Origin: Microbispora sp. ZYX-F-249 | Lineage (GTDB): Bacteria; Actinomycetota; Actinomycetes; Streptosporangiales; Streptosporangiaceae | Assembly (NCBI RefSeq): GCF_039649665.1 | Contig: NZ_JBDJAW010000036.1 | Span: 1 to 64,000 of the forward strand | Length of the DNA stretch: 64,000 nt | Direction of reading: 5' to 3' | In this document: positions 50,687 through 59,243 of the stretch, in pieces | Layout: every line of letters begins with the position of its first letter | Numbering within the stretch: position 1 is the stretch's first letter | Notes under the pieces: model-generated | Databases searched by the model: none | Told to the model about the DNA's origin: nothing | What the model saw: the letters and a program-made list of their open reading frames with translations, nothing else | Program-made: the position numbers and the translations under genes

Positions 50687-52299
50687 CAGCCACGACCGAC
50701 AGGACCACCCCTCGCGCCGTCCGCATGGCGATGCCGCTCGCGCGGGACGTGGTCGAGGAGATCGCCAAGCAGTACGGGGTGTGCATCCGCCCGGTTCCGC
50801 TTCGGCGGCAGGACATCCTCACCGGTCAGGTTGAGGTGATCGACGTGCCGTGTGGGGCGACGCTGGAAGGCAAGTGTCCGCCGTGTGCGAAGCGGAATCG
50901 GCAGTTGCGGCGGGCGCAGTGCCGGGAGGGCTGGCACCTCGAAGCCGAGCCGGTGAACCTCCCGGACAACGCCGACGACTATCAGCGCCATCTCGTGGAG
51001 TTGCGGGCCGATGCTCAGGCGTGGCGGGATGAGGTGGAAAAGGCCGGCGGTGACACCACCGATCTGGACGCCGCGATCGAGGACCTGGACGAGGAGATCA
51101 ACCGGGCCGGGATGCGCGGCAAGGTCCTCGGCCGGACCAGCGGGAAGCGGTCGCGCTCGACCAAGCGGCGGCAGGACGCCCCGGATCTGCCCAAGCGGCA
51201 GATGACCAAGACCACGCTCGGGCGGACCTTCACCGGCTCGGACGGCAAGGTCTACCGTCCCTCGATGTTCGTGACCCTCACCCTGCCCTCCTACGGGCGG
51301 GTGCTGGAGGGTGCTCCGCTCGATCCGGACCGGTACGACTACGGGCAGGCGGCCCGCGACGCGCTGCACTTCTCCAAGCTCGTGGACCGCTTCGTGCAGA
51401 ACCTCCGCCGGGTCGCGGGCTATGACGTGCAGTACTTCGCCACCGTCGAACCTCAGAAGCGGCTCGCCCCGCACCTGCACATGGCGATCCGCGGCACCCT
51501 CCCGCGGGCGGAGCTGCGGCAGATCATCGCGGCTACGTATCACCAAGTGTGGTGGCCCTCGACCGACGAAGTCCGCTTCGAGGGTGAGCACCTGCCGGTC
51601 TGGGAGGACGGGGCCGGCTACCTCGACCCGACCACGGGGGAAGTGCTGCCGACCTGGGAACAGGCCCTCGACCGGCTCGACCAGGACGACGAGGCCGAAC
51701 CCCTGCACGTGCTCCGCTTCGGCGACCAGGCCGACATCAAGGGCGTGCTCGCCGGAACGCCGGACGCCGACCAACTCATCGGGTACCTGTCGAAGTACCT
51801 GACCAAGTCCCTCGGGGACGCGCTCGGCACCGACGATCCCCGCCGGAAAGCTCACGCCGAACGGCTGCTCGACGCGCTGCGGTTCGAGCCGTGCTCGCCG
51901 ACCTGCCCGAACTGGCTGCGGTACGGCGTGCAGCCCAAGGGTGCCAAGCCCGGCATGGCCCCGGGCCGGTGCAAGGGCAAGGCCCACAAGCCCGATCACC
52001 TCGGCTACGCGGGCCGCCGCGTGCTCGTTTCCCGCAAGTGGTCGAACAAGACCCTGACCGAGCACAAGCAGGACCGCCGTACCTGGGTCCTGGAAGCGCT
52101 CGGCCTGCCTGAGGAGCCGGTCGACCCCCACCGCTACATCTGGCGGCCGGTCAAGCCCGGTGATCCCGAGCTGGCCCCCATCGGCGTACGGCTCCTGCGC
52201 GCGGTTCACGAACGCCAGCGCTGGCGCAACCACCTCGACCGGCTCCAGGCCGAGGCAGACGGGAGAGATCTTTCGGCAACTGAAGGGAGGGCGGCGTGA
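50683..52299 (+). CDS. repSA: RepSA-type rolling-circle replication initiator
   Basis: 538 residues from GTG 50683. CGATLEGKCPPCAKRNRQLR is an N-terminal Cys cluster. FVTLTLPSYGRVLEGA and LAPHLHMAIRGTLPRAELRQ give the RCR motifs 1 and 2 (HLH corresponds to the HUH metal site), and LIGYLSKYLTKSLGDAL carries the YxxK-type catalytic Tyr motif. C-terminal FEPCSPTCPNWLRYGVQPKG and GYAGRRVLVSRKW are conserved in RepSA. It nicks the element origin so the excised circle can replicate. Coupled to xis and int downstream. Confidence 0.92.
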   Translation: MTATTDRTTPRAVRMAMPLARDVVEEIAKQYGVCIRPVPLRRQDILTGQVEVIDVPCGATLEGKCPPCAKRNRQLRRAQCREGWHLEAEPVNLPDNADDYQRHLVELRADAQAWRDEVEKAGGDTTDLDAAIEDLDEEINRAGMRGKVLGRTSGKRSRSTKRRQDAPDLPKRQMTKTTLGRTFTGSDGKVYRPSMFVTLTLPSYGRVLEGAPLDPDRYDYGQAARDALHFSKLVDRFVQNLRRVAGYDVQYFATVEPQKRLAPHLHMAIRGTLPRAELRQIIAATYHQVWWPSTDEVRFEGEHLPVWEDGAGYLDPTTGEVLPTWEQALDRLDQDDEAEPLHVLRFGDQADIKGVLAGTPDADQLIGYLSKYLTKSLGDALGTDDPRRKAHAERLLDALRFEPCSPTCPNWLRYGVQPKGAKPGMAPGRCKGKAHKPDHLGYAGRRVLVSRKWSNKTLTEHKQDRRTWVLEALGLPEEPVDPHRYIWRPVKPGDPELAPIGVRLLRAVHERQRWRNHLDRLQAEADGRDLSATEGRAA

Positions 52300-52487
52300 A
52301 GAAGGACGACAAGCTGATGACGGTCCCCGAGATTCTCGCCGAACTCGGCGGCATTTCCCGCCGCACCTTTTACCGCTGGCGTGAGATCGGCAAGGCTCCC
52401 GAGGGTCTGAAGCTCCCCAACGGCGAGATCCGCATCTACCGCAGCGAGTTCACCGCCTGGCTTGAGAGCCTCCGGGAGGCCGCGTGA
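52296..52487 (+). CDS. xis: Excisionase (helix-turn-helix/MerR-like)
   Basis: 63 residues from GTG 52296. MTVPEILAELGGISRRTFYR then WREIGKAPEGLKLPNGEIRI is an AlpA/Xis-type winged helix-turn-helix ending in RSEFTAWLESL. It should bend att DNA and direct the integrase toward excision. Overlaps both repSA and int by 4 bp. Confidence 0.9.
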   Translation: MKKDDKLMTVPEILAELGGISRRTFYRWREIGKAPEGLKLPNGEIRIYRSEFTAWLESLREAA

Positions 52488-53845
52488 ACGCCTCCTACGA
52501 CGTGAAGTTCTGGGAGACCAGGCGGAACAAGTCGAGCAAGAAACCGTCCTACGAGGTGCGCTGGAAGGTCGGCGGCCGGGAGAAGTCCAAGACCTTCGGG
52601 ACCAAGGCGCTCGCGGACAACTGGCTGTCCGACCTCCGGCAGGCCGCCAAGCGCGGCGAGGCGTTCGACGTGGAAACCGGCCTCCCGGAATCCATGCTCA
52701 AGGCCAAGAAGGCGCGCACCTGGTACGCCTTCGCCGTCGCCTATGTCGAGACCCGCTGGCCTCACTCGGCGGCCAAGAGCCGGGAGGGCATGACGGACGC
52801 GCTGTCCAACGTCACGCCCGTGCTCACCAGCGACCGACCGGGCCGACCGGATGGCGAGACCTTGCGGCGTGCGCTGCGGGAGTTCGCCTTCATCCCGGCC
52901 GACCGTCGCCCTGCCCCCTCGCCGGAGATCGCGGCGGCGCTGCGCTGGCTGGAAGCGGCTTCGCTGCCTTTGACGGCATTGGAGGACGCCAAGCACACCA
53001 GGGCGGCCTTGGAAGCCCTCTCGCTGCTCCTCGACGGCAAGGCCGCCGCGGCGTCCACCTTCCGGCGCAAGCGGGCCGTGTTCCATCACGCCCTGGAGTA
53101 CGCGGTTGAGCTGGAAGAGCTTTCGGCAAATCCGCTCGACCGGGTGAAGCTGCGCCGGACCAAGGCGAACGGCGAGATAGATCGGCGCGTCGTCGTGAAC
53201 CCGGCCCAGGCGCGGGAGCTGCTCGTCGCGCTCACCTACTGCGGTCGTAAGCGCGGGCCGATGCTCGTGGCGATGTTCGCCTGCATGTACTTCGGCGGCC
53301 TACGCCCCGCCGAGGCGGCCGGGCTACGGGAGAAAGACTGTCACCTGCCCGAATCCGGCTGGGGCCTGCTGACGCTGGAGAGGACTCGTCCCCAGAGCAA
53401 CAAGCGGTTCACTGACTCGGGGGAGGGCCACGACGAGCGGGGCCTCAAGCACCGGGACGACACGACAACGCGAGACGTCCCCATCCCGCCGGAACTGGTG
53501 AAGATCCTTCGCGCGCACCTGGAAACCTTCGGGACGGCGAAGGATGGCCGGCTGTTCCGGACGAGGACGGACGGGGTTATTTCGGGCTCGGCGTACGCGA
53601 AGATCTGGAAGCAGGCCCGCAGCTACGCCTTCACTCCCGAGCAGGTCGCCTCGCCGCTCGCGGCCCGTCCGTACGACCTGCGCCACGCGGCTGTGTCCCT
53701 CTGGTTGAACGCGGGTGTCCACGCTCCGGAGGCGGCTGAGCGCGCCGGTCACGGCGTGGACGTCATGCTGCGCGTCTACGCCAAGTGCATCGACGGACAA
53801 CGCGAGATCGCCAACCAACGTATAGAGGGCGCTCTGGCCTCATGA
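52484..53845 (+). CDS. int: Tyrosine-recombinase integrase
   Basis: 453 residues from GTG 52484. N-terminal arm-binding (SYEVRWKVGGREKSKTFGTK) and SAM-like core-binding domains are followed by the catalytic domain: Arg274 in FGGLRPAEAAG, Arg400-His401 in RPYDLRHAAVSLWLN, His423 in ERAGHGVDVM and nucleophile Tyr432 in RVYAKCIDG. The usual first His of HxLRH is Tyr397. It recombines att sites in tRNA-Arg. The gene end is duplicated as fossils at 31384 and 33045. Confidence 0.93.
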   Translation: MNASYDVKFWETRRNKSSKKPSYEVRWKVGGREKSKTFGTKALADNWLSDLRQAAKRGEAFDVETGLPESMLKAKKARTWYAFAVAYVETRWPHSAAKSREGMTDALSNVTPVLTSDRPGRPDGETLRRALREFAFIPADRRPAPSPEIAAALRWLEAASLPLTALEDAKHTRAALEALSLLLDGKAAAASTFRRKRAVFHHALEYAVELEELSANPLDRVKLRRTKANGEIDRRVVVNPAQARELLVALTYCGRKRGPMLVAMFACMYFGGLRPAEAAGLREKDCHLPESGWGLLTLERTRPQSNKRFTDSGEGHDERGLKHRDDTTTRDVPIPPELVKILRAHLETFGTAKDGRLFRTRTDGVISGSAYAKIWKQARSYAFTPEQVASPLAARPYDLRHAAVSLWLNAGVHAPEAAERAGHGVDVMLRVYAKCIDGQREIANQRIEGALAS

Positions 53846-54384
53846 GTGATCAATCGCGGAATACTGGTCTGGTGGAACTTTCCCCCGAGCTCAGGAATCG
53901 TCTGGCTGAGCTGAGGGGTGATCTCCTCTGGGGCCGCCTCTCCGGGACCGCGCCGGAGGCCGGTTGGTTGGCCTGCGAACTGATCGAAGCGGGGCTCGAC
54001 TCTCCAGAGGTGTGGGAGTTGGCGGGCTGTGCGCTGTCCATTGGATCAATGACCGAAGTTGAGCCGCTCATCCGCGAGGTGATGACGGAGAGCGGCTTCC
54101 CACCCATCGATGTTCAGCGCACGCCATGGGAGGTCGCCCGCGACGTGGCGCAGGGCATAGCCGAGGGCACACTCCCCATCGGTAAGGGTGCGGACTTCCT
54201 GATCCTCGAACTCAGGGACAGGTGCGACGGTCCCGAGGAGATCTTCTGGCTGATGATGCTTATCGACGACTGGGAGGCAGTCCGGGCAACTCCACCGAGC
54301 GACGACGAACTCCGCCAGCAAGCACGAAAGATCGCGGACGTCGCAACCGACCGGCTTGAGGCGTTGAAAGATAAGGACTCGTAG
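53842..54384 (+). CDS. Hypothetical protein between int and the att site
   Basis: 180 residues from ATG 53842 overlapping the integrase stop (ATGA). A helical protein: LSPELRNRLAELRGDLLWGR, LACELIEAGLDSPEVWELAG and PWEVARDVAQGIAEGTLPIG, with an acidic tail. No family is recognised. GC is lower than int, so it may be a later cargo gene captured between int and attR. Confidence 0.65.
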   Translation: MSDQSRNTGLVELSPELRNRLAELRGDLLWGRLSGTAPEAGWLACELIEAGLDSPEVWELAGCALSIGSMTEVEPLIREVMTESGFPPIDVQRTPWEVARDVAQGIAEGTLPIGKGADFLILELRDRCDGPEEIFWLMMLIDDWEAVRATPPSDDELRQQARKIADVATDRLEALKDKDS

Positions 54385-54506
54385 AAGTGGGAACCACGCC
54401 AGCCCAGGGTCTCGGATCGCTCCGGGACCCTTCGGCGTTCCCGGGGCGGGTCTCATCCCGCAGAGGGCACGGAAAGCGCCGCGCGACCTGGGGAAACGCG
54501 ACCAAC

Positions 54507-54527
54507 ATCATCCCGCGTATATCCCGT
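54507..54527 (+). repeat. 21-bp repeat, candidate integrase arm site (right)
   Basis: Identical to 33433-33453 and in the same orientation, 102 bp before the right att core. The homologous fossil region near 33205-33215 keeps only ATCATCCCG and lacks the rest. Confidence 0.65.
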
Positions 54528-54628
54528 GACTGGTGACAAGCGGCGGCTCTCGGCGGCGTACGGCTGCACACGCGATCACAGCAGGATCAGGCGGAAGCCC
54601 AGCTCAGAAGGCATCCGGGCTGGATGGG

Positions 54629-54675
54629 GGAGCGCGCCCTGAGGGATTCGAACCCCCGACCGTCGGATTAGAAGT
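54629..54675 (+). repeat. Right attachment site (att core inside tRNA-Arg)
   Basis: 47 bp identical to 33313-33359. It covers the tRNA from anticodon to 3' end plus 4 bp, so the element carries a replacement tRNA 3' half and leaves the host tRNA functional. Confidence 0.92.
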
Positions 54676-54706
54676 CCGATGCTCTATCCAGCTGAGCTAA
54701 GGGCGC
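54633..54706 (-). tRNA. tRNA-Arg (anticodon UCU)
   Basis: 74 nt on the minus strand: acceptor GCGCCCT pairs with AGGGCGC, D-arm GCTCAGCTGGATAGAGC, anticodon stem TCGGA/TCCGA with loop CTTCTAA (UCU anticodon, reads AGA), T-arm GGGGGTTCGAATCCCTC and discriminator G. CCA is not encoded. The 3' half is the integration target of the element, and its displaced copy is at 33313. Confidence 0.95.
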
Positions 54707-54869
54707 TCGTGCCTAATTCTGCATGATCCGGGGACCGGGTACACACCCGGTTTCCCGGACATGGGCCGGAGCGCGCCTCCTACGGGCCCCCGAGCGCGGT
54801 GGCCGTGCCCGTCGTTGACCCGCCCAGCCTGCGCCGATGCGCTCAGGCATTCGCTGCGGAGAAGCCGGT

Positions 54870-55748
54870 TCAGCGCCCGTCGCCGGCGCTCGCCGTGCTG
54901 CCGCGGAGGAAGGCCAGGATGGGTTCCGCGTGCCCGCGCAGGCCGTGCGGGGCGTCGGGGAGGCAGCGGACCGTGGCGTGCCGCACCAGGCGCCGCACCC
55001 TGCGCTCGGTGTCGCGGGAGTCGAGCAGGACGTCCCGGCCGCCGAGGATCACGAGCATCGGCATCGTCAGGCCGCCGAGGGCGTCGTCGCCGAACACCGG
55101 CAGCCTCTCCCTGCGCGGCCTGAAGTGCCTGGAGACCTCGGTTGCGTAGTCCAGATACGCCGCGAAGCGCGGGTCATGCGGGGCATCTCCCATGACCATG
55201 GTGAGCAGCCGCCGTCGTCCCCGCTCACCGAACAGGAGCAGGAACAGCGCCATGAACGCGAAGCCCGGCTTCTGCCGGCCGATGCCGCCCGGGCACAGCA
55301 GCGCGAGCCGCTCGACCCGGCCGGGACGCCGGATCGCGTAGTCCAGGGCGAGCCAGCCGCCCAGTGAGGCCCCCACCAGCGACACCCGCGACAGTCCCAG
55401 CCCCTCCAGCACGTCGTCCAGCCACAGCGCGTACGCCTCGGAGTCCAGCGGGGGACGTGCGGGGGCGCTCGGTCCCGGCTCGCCGATGAGGTCGACGGCG
55501 TAGACCCGGAAATGCGGCGCCCAGGTGGCGACGTCGCCCAGCCACATCACGCAGGTCGTGCCGGATCCGTGCAGCAGGAGCAGCGGTGGGGCCTCCGGAG
55601 GGCCGGAGGCCACGACGGAGGTCTCACCCTCCCGGGTCGGGATCCGCAGCCGCTCGCTCGGGACCGGCCAGCGGGTGAGGAGCTCTTGGTACCGCTCCCG
55701 CAGTTCGCGCTCGCCCTCGATCGTGACGTAGATGCCGGTGGCAGTCAT
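54870..55748 (-). CDS. Alpha/beta hydrolase
   Basis: 292 residues from ATG 55748. Oxyanion HG in LLLLHGSGTTCVMW, nucleophile Ser in VSLVGASLGGWLALDYA, acid in MLVILGGRDVLLDS and catalytic His in LPDAPHGLRGH, all in canonical order. No signal peptide. Similar to carboxylesterase/BioH-like hydrolases; substrate unknown. It is preceded by a palindromic operator region and so is probably regulated. Confidence 0.9.
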   Translation of the reverse strand: MTATGIYVTIEGERELRERYQELLTRWPVPSERLRIPTREGETSVVASGPPEAPPLLLLHGSGTTCVMWLGDVATWAPHFRVYAVDLIGEPGPSAPARPPLDSEAYALWLDDVLEGLGLSRVSLVGASLGGWLALDYAIRRPGRVERLALLCPGGIGRQKPGFAFMALFLLLFGERGRRRLLTMVMGDAPHDPRFAAYLDYATEVSRHFRPRRERLPVFGDDALGGLTMPMLVILGGRDVLLDSRDTERRVRRLVRHATVRCLPDAPHGLRGHAEPILAFLRGSTASAGDGR

Positions 55749-55759
55749 GCCCGCCTTCC

Positions 55760-55813
55760 TTCCCTAAAATTCCCTACAAACATTAGTAGGGAAGGTTGGG
55801 CCGTGATAGGGAG
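55760..55813. promoter_or_regulatory. TTCCCTA-motif operator cluster
   Basis: TTCCCTAC (55770-55777) and GTAGGGAA (55786-55793) form a perfect inverted repeat with an 8-bp spacer. A further TTCCCTA at 55760-55766 and a TAGGGA at 55808-55813 extend the series. The cluster starts 11 bp upstream of the hydrolase ATG, a repressor-like position. No TetR or similar gene is adjacent. Confidence 0.6.
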
Positions 55814-55914
55814 TTTCTCGATACGTGGACGATCGTCCGGTTGGCGAGACGTTTTCCCGTACTTCGTGCATTCGGGCGGAAATTTGATCGCCTGCGGGGC
55901 TAAAATCCAGCGCC

Positions 55915-56721
55915 ATGTCCGTACGCGAGATCCCGCTCATCGGAGACGTCTCCGAGGGGGTCGTGCGGGTGGGGGCGACCGTACGGCGGCCGATGCGGCC
56001 CTCGTCGCCTGCCGTCCACGCGTTGCTGCGGCATCTGGAGGCCGTGGGGTTCGACCGGGCGCCCCGGTTCCTCGGGACCGACGAGCGGGGCAGGACGATC
56101 CTCACGTACGTCGAGGGCGTGGTGCCCGCGCATCCCCTGCCGGCGTACGCGGTGAGCGACGAGGCGCTGACGGCGGTGGCCCGGCTGCTGCGGCGCTTCC
56201 ACGACGCGGCGGCGTCGTTCACCCCGCCCCCCGGCGCGACCTGGGAGGACGGCTCGGCGCCGGAGGGCCCCGCCGAGCTCGTGGGGCACTGCGACGTCAC
56301 CCCCGCCAACGTCGTCTTCCGGGAGACGACGCAGGGACTGCTGCCGTACGCGCTGATCGACTTCGACCTGGCCAGGCCGACGACGCGGCTGTTCGACGTG
56401 GTCACCACGGTGCGGCACTGGGCCCCGCTCGCCGACCCGGTGGACCGCGACCCGATGCAGCGCTCCCTGGACGCGGCGGCCCGCGTCCGGCTGTTCTGCG
56501 ACGCGTACGGCCTGTCCGCGCGGGACCGGCTCATGCTGGTGGAGACGGCCAGGATCCGGTTCGGCCGCTCCTACACGCTCATGCGGGACCGGGCCCGGAC
56601 GCTCGGCGGAGGCTGGGCGCGCATGTGGGCCGGCGGCGCGGGCGGGCGGATCAGGCGCGCCGCCGCCTGGCTCGACGCCAACGAGGACGCCATTCAGCGG
56701 AGCCTGCTGCCCGGCTCCTGA
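55915..56721 (+). CDS. Aminoglycoside phosphotransferase (APH)-fold kinase
   Basis: 268 residues. The kinase catalytic loop is LVGHCDVTPANVVF (HxDxxPxN) and the metal-binding segment is YALIDFDLARPTTRLFD. The N-terminal lobe is short, with a Gly-poor nucleotide loop (VSEGVVRVGATVRRP). It phosphorylates a small molecule, unknown; homologs are not necessarily resistance enzymes. It is 24 bp upstream of the cobD-like gene. Confidence 0.85.
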   Translation: MSVREIPLIGDVSEGVVRVGATVRRPMRPSSPAVHALLRHLEAVGFDRAPRFLGTDERGRTILTYVEGVVPAHPLPAYAVSDEALTAVARLLRRFHDAAASFTPPPGATWEDGSAPEGPAELVGHCDVTPANVVFRETTQGLLPYALIDFDLARPTTRLFDVVTTVRHWAPLADPVDRDPMQRSLDAAARVRLFCDAYGLSARDRLMLVETARIRFGRSYTLMRDRARTLGGGWARMWAGGAGGRIRRAAAWLDANEDAIQRSLLPGS

Positions 56722-56745
56722 CACGGTGTACGGCAGAATGCGTGC

Positions 56746-57711
56746 GTGACCCGGATCATGGACGGTGCCACGGCGGCGGGGCTGCTCGCCGGGGCCGCGA
56801 TCGACGCCGTGGTGGGCGATCCCCGGCGGGGTCATCCCGTCGCGGTGTTCGGAAGCCGGGCCGCCGCCCTCGAAAAGCGCTTATATCGCGACTCGCGGTT
56901 AGCCGGCGTGGCCTACACAGCCCTCTGCGTGGGCGCCGCCACGGCCACCGGGGTCGTCGCGGAGCGGCTGACCCGGTCGAGCCCGGTCGCGCGGGGCGTG
57001 GTCACCGCCGCCGCCACCTGGGCGGTGCTCGGCGGCACGACGCTGGGCAGGGAGGGCGCGCTGATGGCCCGCTCGCTGGAGGAGGGCGACCTGGCCGCCG
57101 CCCGCGCGCGCCTGCCGCACCTGTGCGGGCGCGACCCGTTCGGGCTGGACGCGGCGGAGCTCGCGCGTGGCACGGTCGAGTCCATCGCGGAGAACACCTC
57201 GGACGCCGTCGTCGCCCCGCTCGTGTGGGGCGCGGTCTTCGGGGTGCCCGGCCTGCTCGGCTACCGCGCGGTCAACACGCTCGACGCGATGGTGGGCCAC
57301 CGGTCGCCGCGCTACGCGAGGTTCGGCTGGGCCTCCGCCCGGCTGGACGACGTGGCCAACTACCTGCCGGCCCGGCTGACCGCCCTGCTCACGGCGGGCC
57401 TCGCCGGTCTGGCCGGCGGTTCCCCGCGCCGCGCGGCGGCCGCCTTCGTGCGGGACGGGCACCGCCATCCCAGCCCCAACTCCGGACGCTGCGAGGCGGC
57501 CTTCGCCGGCGCCCTCGGCGTACGTCTCGGCGGGGCCAACGACTACGGCGGCAGGGTGGAGCACCGCCCGGAGCTGGGCGACGGCCCCCGCCCTGCCGTC
57601 TCCGACATCCCCAGGTCCGTACGGCTGGCGCGCGCGGTGTCGTACGCGTCGGTCGGCCTTGCCGTCGCCGCCCGGCTCGCCCTCGCCCGCAACCGCCGAA
57701 GGGGCCGATGA
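56746..57711 (+). CDS. cobD: Adenosylcobinamide-phosphate synthase (CobD/CbiB)
   Basis: 321 residues from GTG 56746. DAVVGDPRRGHPVAVFG, then ESIAENTSDAVVAPLVWGAV and AVNTLDAMVGHRSPRYARFG are diagnostic of CobD/CbiB, an integral membrane enzyme that joins aminopropanol phosphate to adenosylcobyric acid in vitamin B12 synthesis. HPSPNSGRCEAAFAGALGV is the C-terminal signature. Four to five hydrophobic segments. The stop overlaps the next ORF (ATGATGA). No other cob genes lie in the window. Confidence 0.92.
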   Translation: MTRIMDGATAAGLLAGAAIDAVVGDPRRGHPVAVFGSRAAALEKRLYRDSRLAGVAYTALCVGAATATGVVAERLTRSSPVARGVVTAAATWAVLGGTTLGREGALMARSLEEGDLAAARARLPHLCGRDPFGLDAAELARGTVESIAENTSDAVVAPLVWGAVFGVPGLLGYRAVNTLDAMVGHRSPRYARFGWASARLDDVANYLPARLTALLTAGLAGLAGGSPRRAAAAFVRDGHRHPSPNSGRCEAAFAGALGVRLGGANDYGGRVEHRPELGDGPRPAVSDIPRSVRLARAVSYASVGLAVAARLALARNRRRGR

Positions 57712-57857
57712 TGAATGCACTCGTCCTGCTGCTGGTCTTCGCGGTCGTCTTCAGCGTCGGGGTCGCGGTGATCATCGTCGCGGTGCTGGCCCTGCGGGCG
57801 TCACGGCGGCCCGCGCCGCCACCACGAGACCGGAATGATCCGTCCCAGGATTGGTAG
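57708..57857 (+). CDS. Tiny single-pass membrane protein
   Basis: 49 residues from ATG 57708 overlapping the cobD stop. One hydrophobic helix (ALVLLLVFAVVFSVGVAVII) followed by a basic-proline tail (SRRPAPPPRDRNDPSQDW). Coupled to cobD. Function unknown; possibly a small accessory subunit. Confidence 0.65.
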   Translation: MMNALVLLLVFAVVFSVGVAVIIVAVLALRASRRPAPPPRDRNDPSQDW

Positions 57858-57867
57858 TTTCGATGAC

Positions 57868-58242
57868 ATGGGCGACGCGAACCGGATCCTGCTGGTCTTC
57901 GACGGCGACTGCGCCTTCTGCCAGACGTGCGTGAACGCGGGGCATCGGTTCCTGCCGTACATGCCCGCCGTACGGGCCTGGCAGGGCCTCGACCTCGGCG
58001 CGGCGGGCCTGACACGCGAGGAGGTCACGACGTCCGTGCAGCTCCTCGGCCCGGATGGGCTGCGCGCCCACGGCGCGCGGGCCATAGCGGTGATGCTCGC
58101 CCTGCAGCCGGTCGTGGCCTGGCGGGCGGCCGGCCGGGTGATGCTGACGCCGCCGGTGAACTGGCTCGCCGAGGCGGGCTACCGGCTGGTCTCCCGCTAC
58201 CGCCACCTCCTGCCGGGCTCGACCACCTGCGGCACGTCTTGA
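57868..58242 (+). CDS. DCC-family thiol-disulfide oxidoreductase (DUF393)
   Basis: 124 residues from ATG 57868. The N-terminal signature FDGDCAFCQTCVNAGHRFLP contains the DxxCxxC motif of DUF393/DCC proteins, and PPVNWLAEAGYRLVSRYRHL with CGTS closes the domain. Predicted thioredoxin-like redox protein; substrate unknown. It follows the small membrane-protein gene by 10 bp. Confidence 0.85.
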   Translation: MGDANRILLVFDGDCAFCQTCVNAGHRFLPYMPAVRAWQGLDLGAAGLTREEVTTSVQLLGPDGLRAHGARAIAVMLALQPVVAWRAAGRVMLTPPVNWLAEAGYRLVSRYRHLLPGSTTCGTS

Positions 58243-58334
58243 CCTCCGCTTTGCCGAAGGTGCGAACGAAGAAGACCGGCAAGTGTCCGGAAGCGGGCAT
58301 ACCCCGCGCCTGACGCGAGCGCCACCATTGCGGC

Positions 58335-59243
58335 ATGACAGCAGTGGTGGAGACCGAAGGACTGACCAAGTTCTACGGTACGAGACGGGGCCTCGAGGAC
58401 CTCACCCTCGAGATCCGGCCGGGCGAGGTGTTCGGCTATCTGGGCCCCAACGGCGCCGGCAAGACGACGACGATCCGGCTGCTCCTGGACGTGATCCGGC
58501 CGACGTCTGGCCGGGCGAGCGTCCTCGGCGCCGACACCCGCGATCCGCGGGTACGCGCCCGGATCGGCTACCTCCCGGGCGAGCTGGCCCTGGAGGGCAG
58601 GGAACGGGCCCGCGAATACCTCCAGTTCCTCGCCGACGTACGCGGCGGGGTGAACCGCGGCAGGATCGACGAGCTGGCCGAGCGGCTCGACGCGGACCTG
58701 TCGGCCAGGATGGGCGAGCTTTCCAAGGGCAACAAGCAGAAGGTCGGACTGATCCAGGCGTTCATGCACGAGCCCGAGCTGCTCATCCTCGACGAGCCGA
58801 CGAGCGGGCTCGACCCGCTGGTGCAGCAGGAATTCCTGGCCATGGTCCGGGAGACGCGCACGGCGGGCCACACGGTCCTGATGTCGTCGCACGTGCTCGC
58901 GGAGGTGGAGCACGTGGCCGACCGGGTGGGCATCGTCCGGGCGGGCCGTCTCGTCGCGGTCGAGGACATCGCGGCGCTGCGCGAGCGGGCCGTACGGCAC
59001 GTGGAGCTCCACTTCGACGCGCCCGTGCCCGCCGAGTCGTTCGAGGGGCTCCCGGGCGTACGCGACGTGGTCGTGCAGGGCGCGAGCCTGCGCTGCACGA
59101 TCGACGGCAGGCCGGACGCGCTGATCAAGGCGGCGGCCCGTCACACCGTGGTCCACATGGTCAGCGCGGAGCCGGACCTCGAGGAGATCTTCCTGACCTA
59201 CTACAGCGAGGAGGAGGGCCGTCATGCCCACGCTGGTGCGTAA
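58335..59243 (+). CDS. ABC-2-type exporter ATP-binding protein
   Basis: 302 residues. Walker A GPNGAGKTTTIRLL, Q-loop in RARIGYLPGELAL, signature LSKGNKQKVGLIQAF, Walker B LLILDEPTSGLD and a switch His in LMSSHVLAEVEHVADRV. The C-terminal 80 residues form the DrrA/NatA-like extra domain (VVHMVSAEPDLEEIFLTYYS). Its stop overlaps the permease start by 20 bp. Likely an exporter of hydrophobic compounds. Confidence 0.93.
   Translation: MTAVVETEGLTKFYGTRRGLEDLTLEIRPGEVFGYLGPNGAGKTTTIRLLLDVIRPTSGRASVLGADTRDPRVRARIGYLPGELALEGRERAREYLQFLADVRGGVNRGRIDELAERLDADLSARMGELSKGNKQKVGLIQAFMHEPELLILDEPTSGLDPLVQQEFLAMVRETRTAGHTVLMSSHVLAEVEHVADRVGIVRAGRLVAVEDIAALRERAVRHVELHFDAPVPAESFEGLPGVRDVVVQGASLRCTIDGRPDALIKAAARHTVVHMVSAEPDLEEIFLTYYSEEEGRHAHAGA

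Larger units (their letters stand above)
33313..54675 (+). mobile_element. Integrated AICE-type element (21.3 kb) at tRNA-Arg(UCU)
   Basis: Bounded by an identical 47-bp direct repeat (33313-33359 and 54629-54675). The right copy lies inside an intact tRNA-Arg gene, the left copy is only its 3' half, as expected after site-specific integration. The right half carries integrase, excisionase, RepSA replication initiator, TraB-like DNA pump, Pra activator, GntR repressor, XRE regulator and Nudix genes, the pSAM2-type backbone. The left half (33.4-44.6 kb) is cargo of lower GC with two insertion sequences and a putative defence block. Transfer is expected as double-stranded DNA by the FtsK-like pump. 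Confidence 0.88.
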
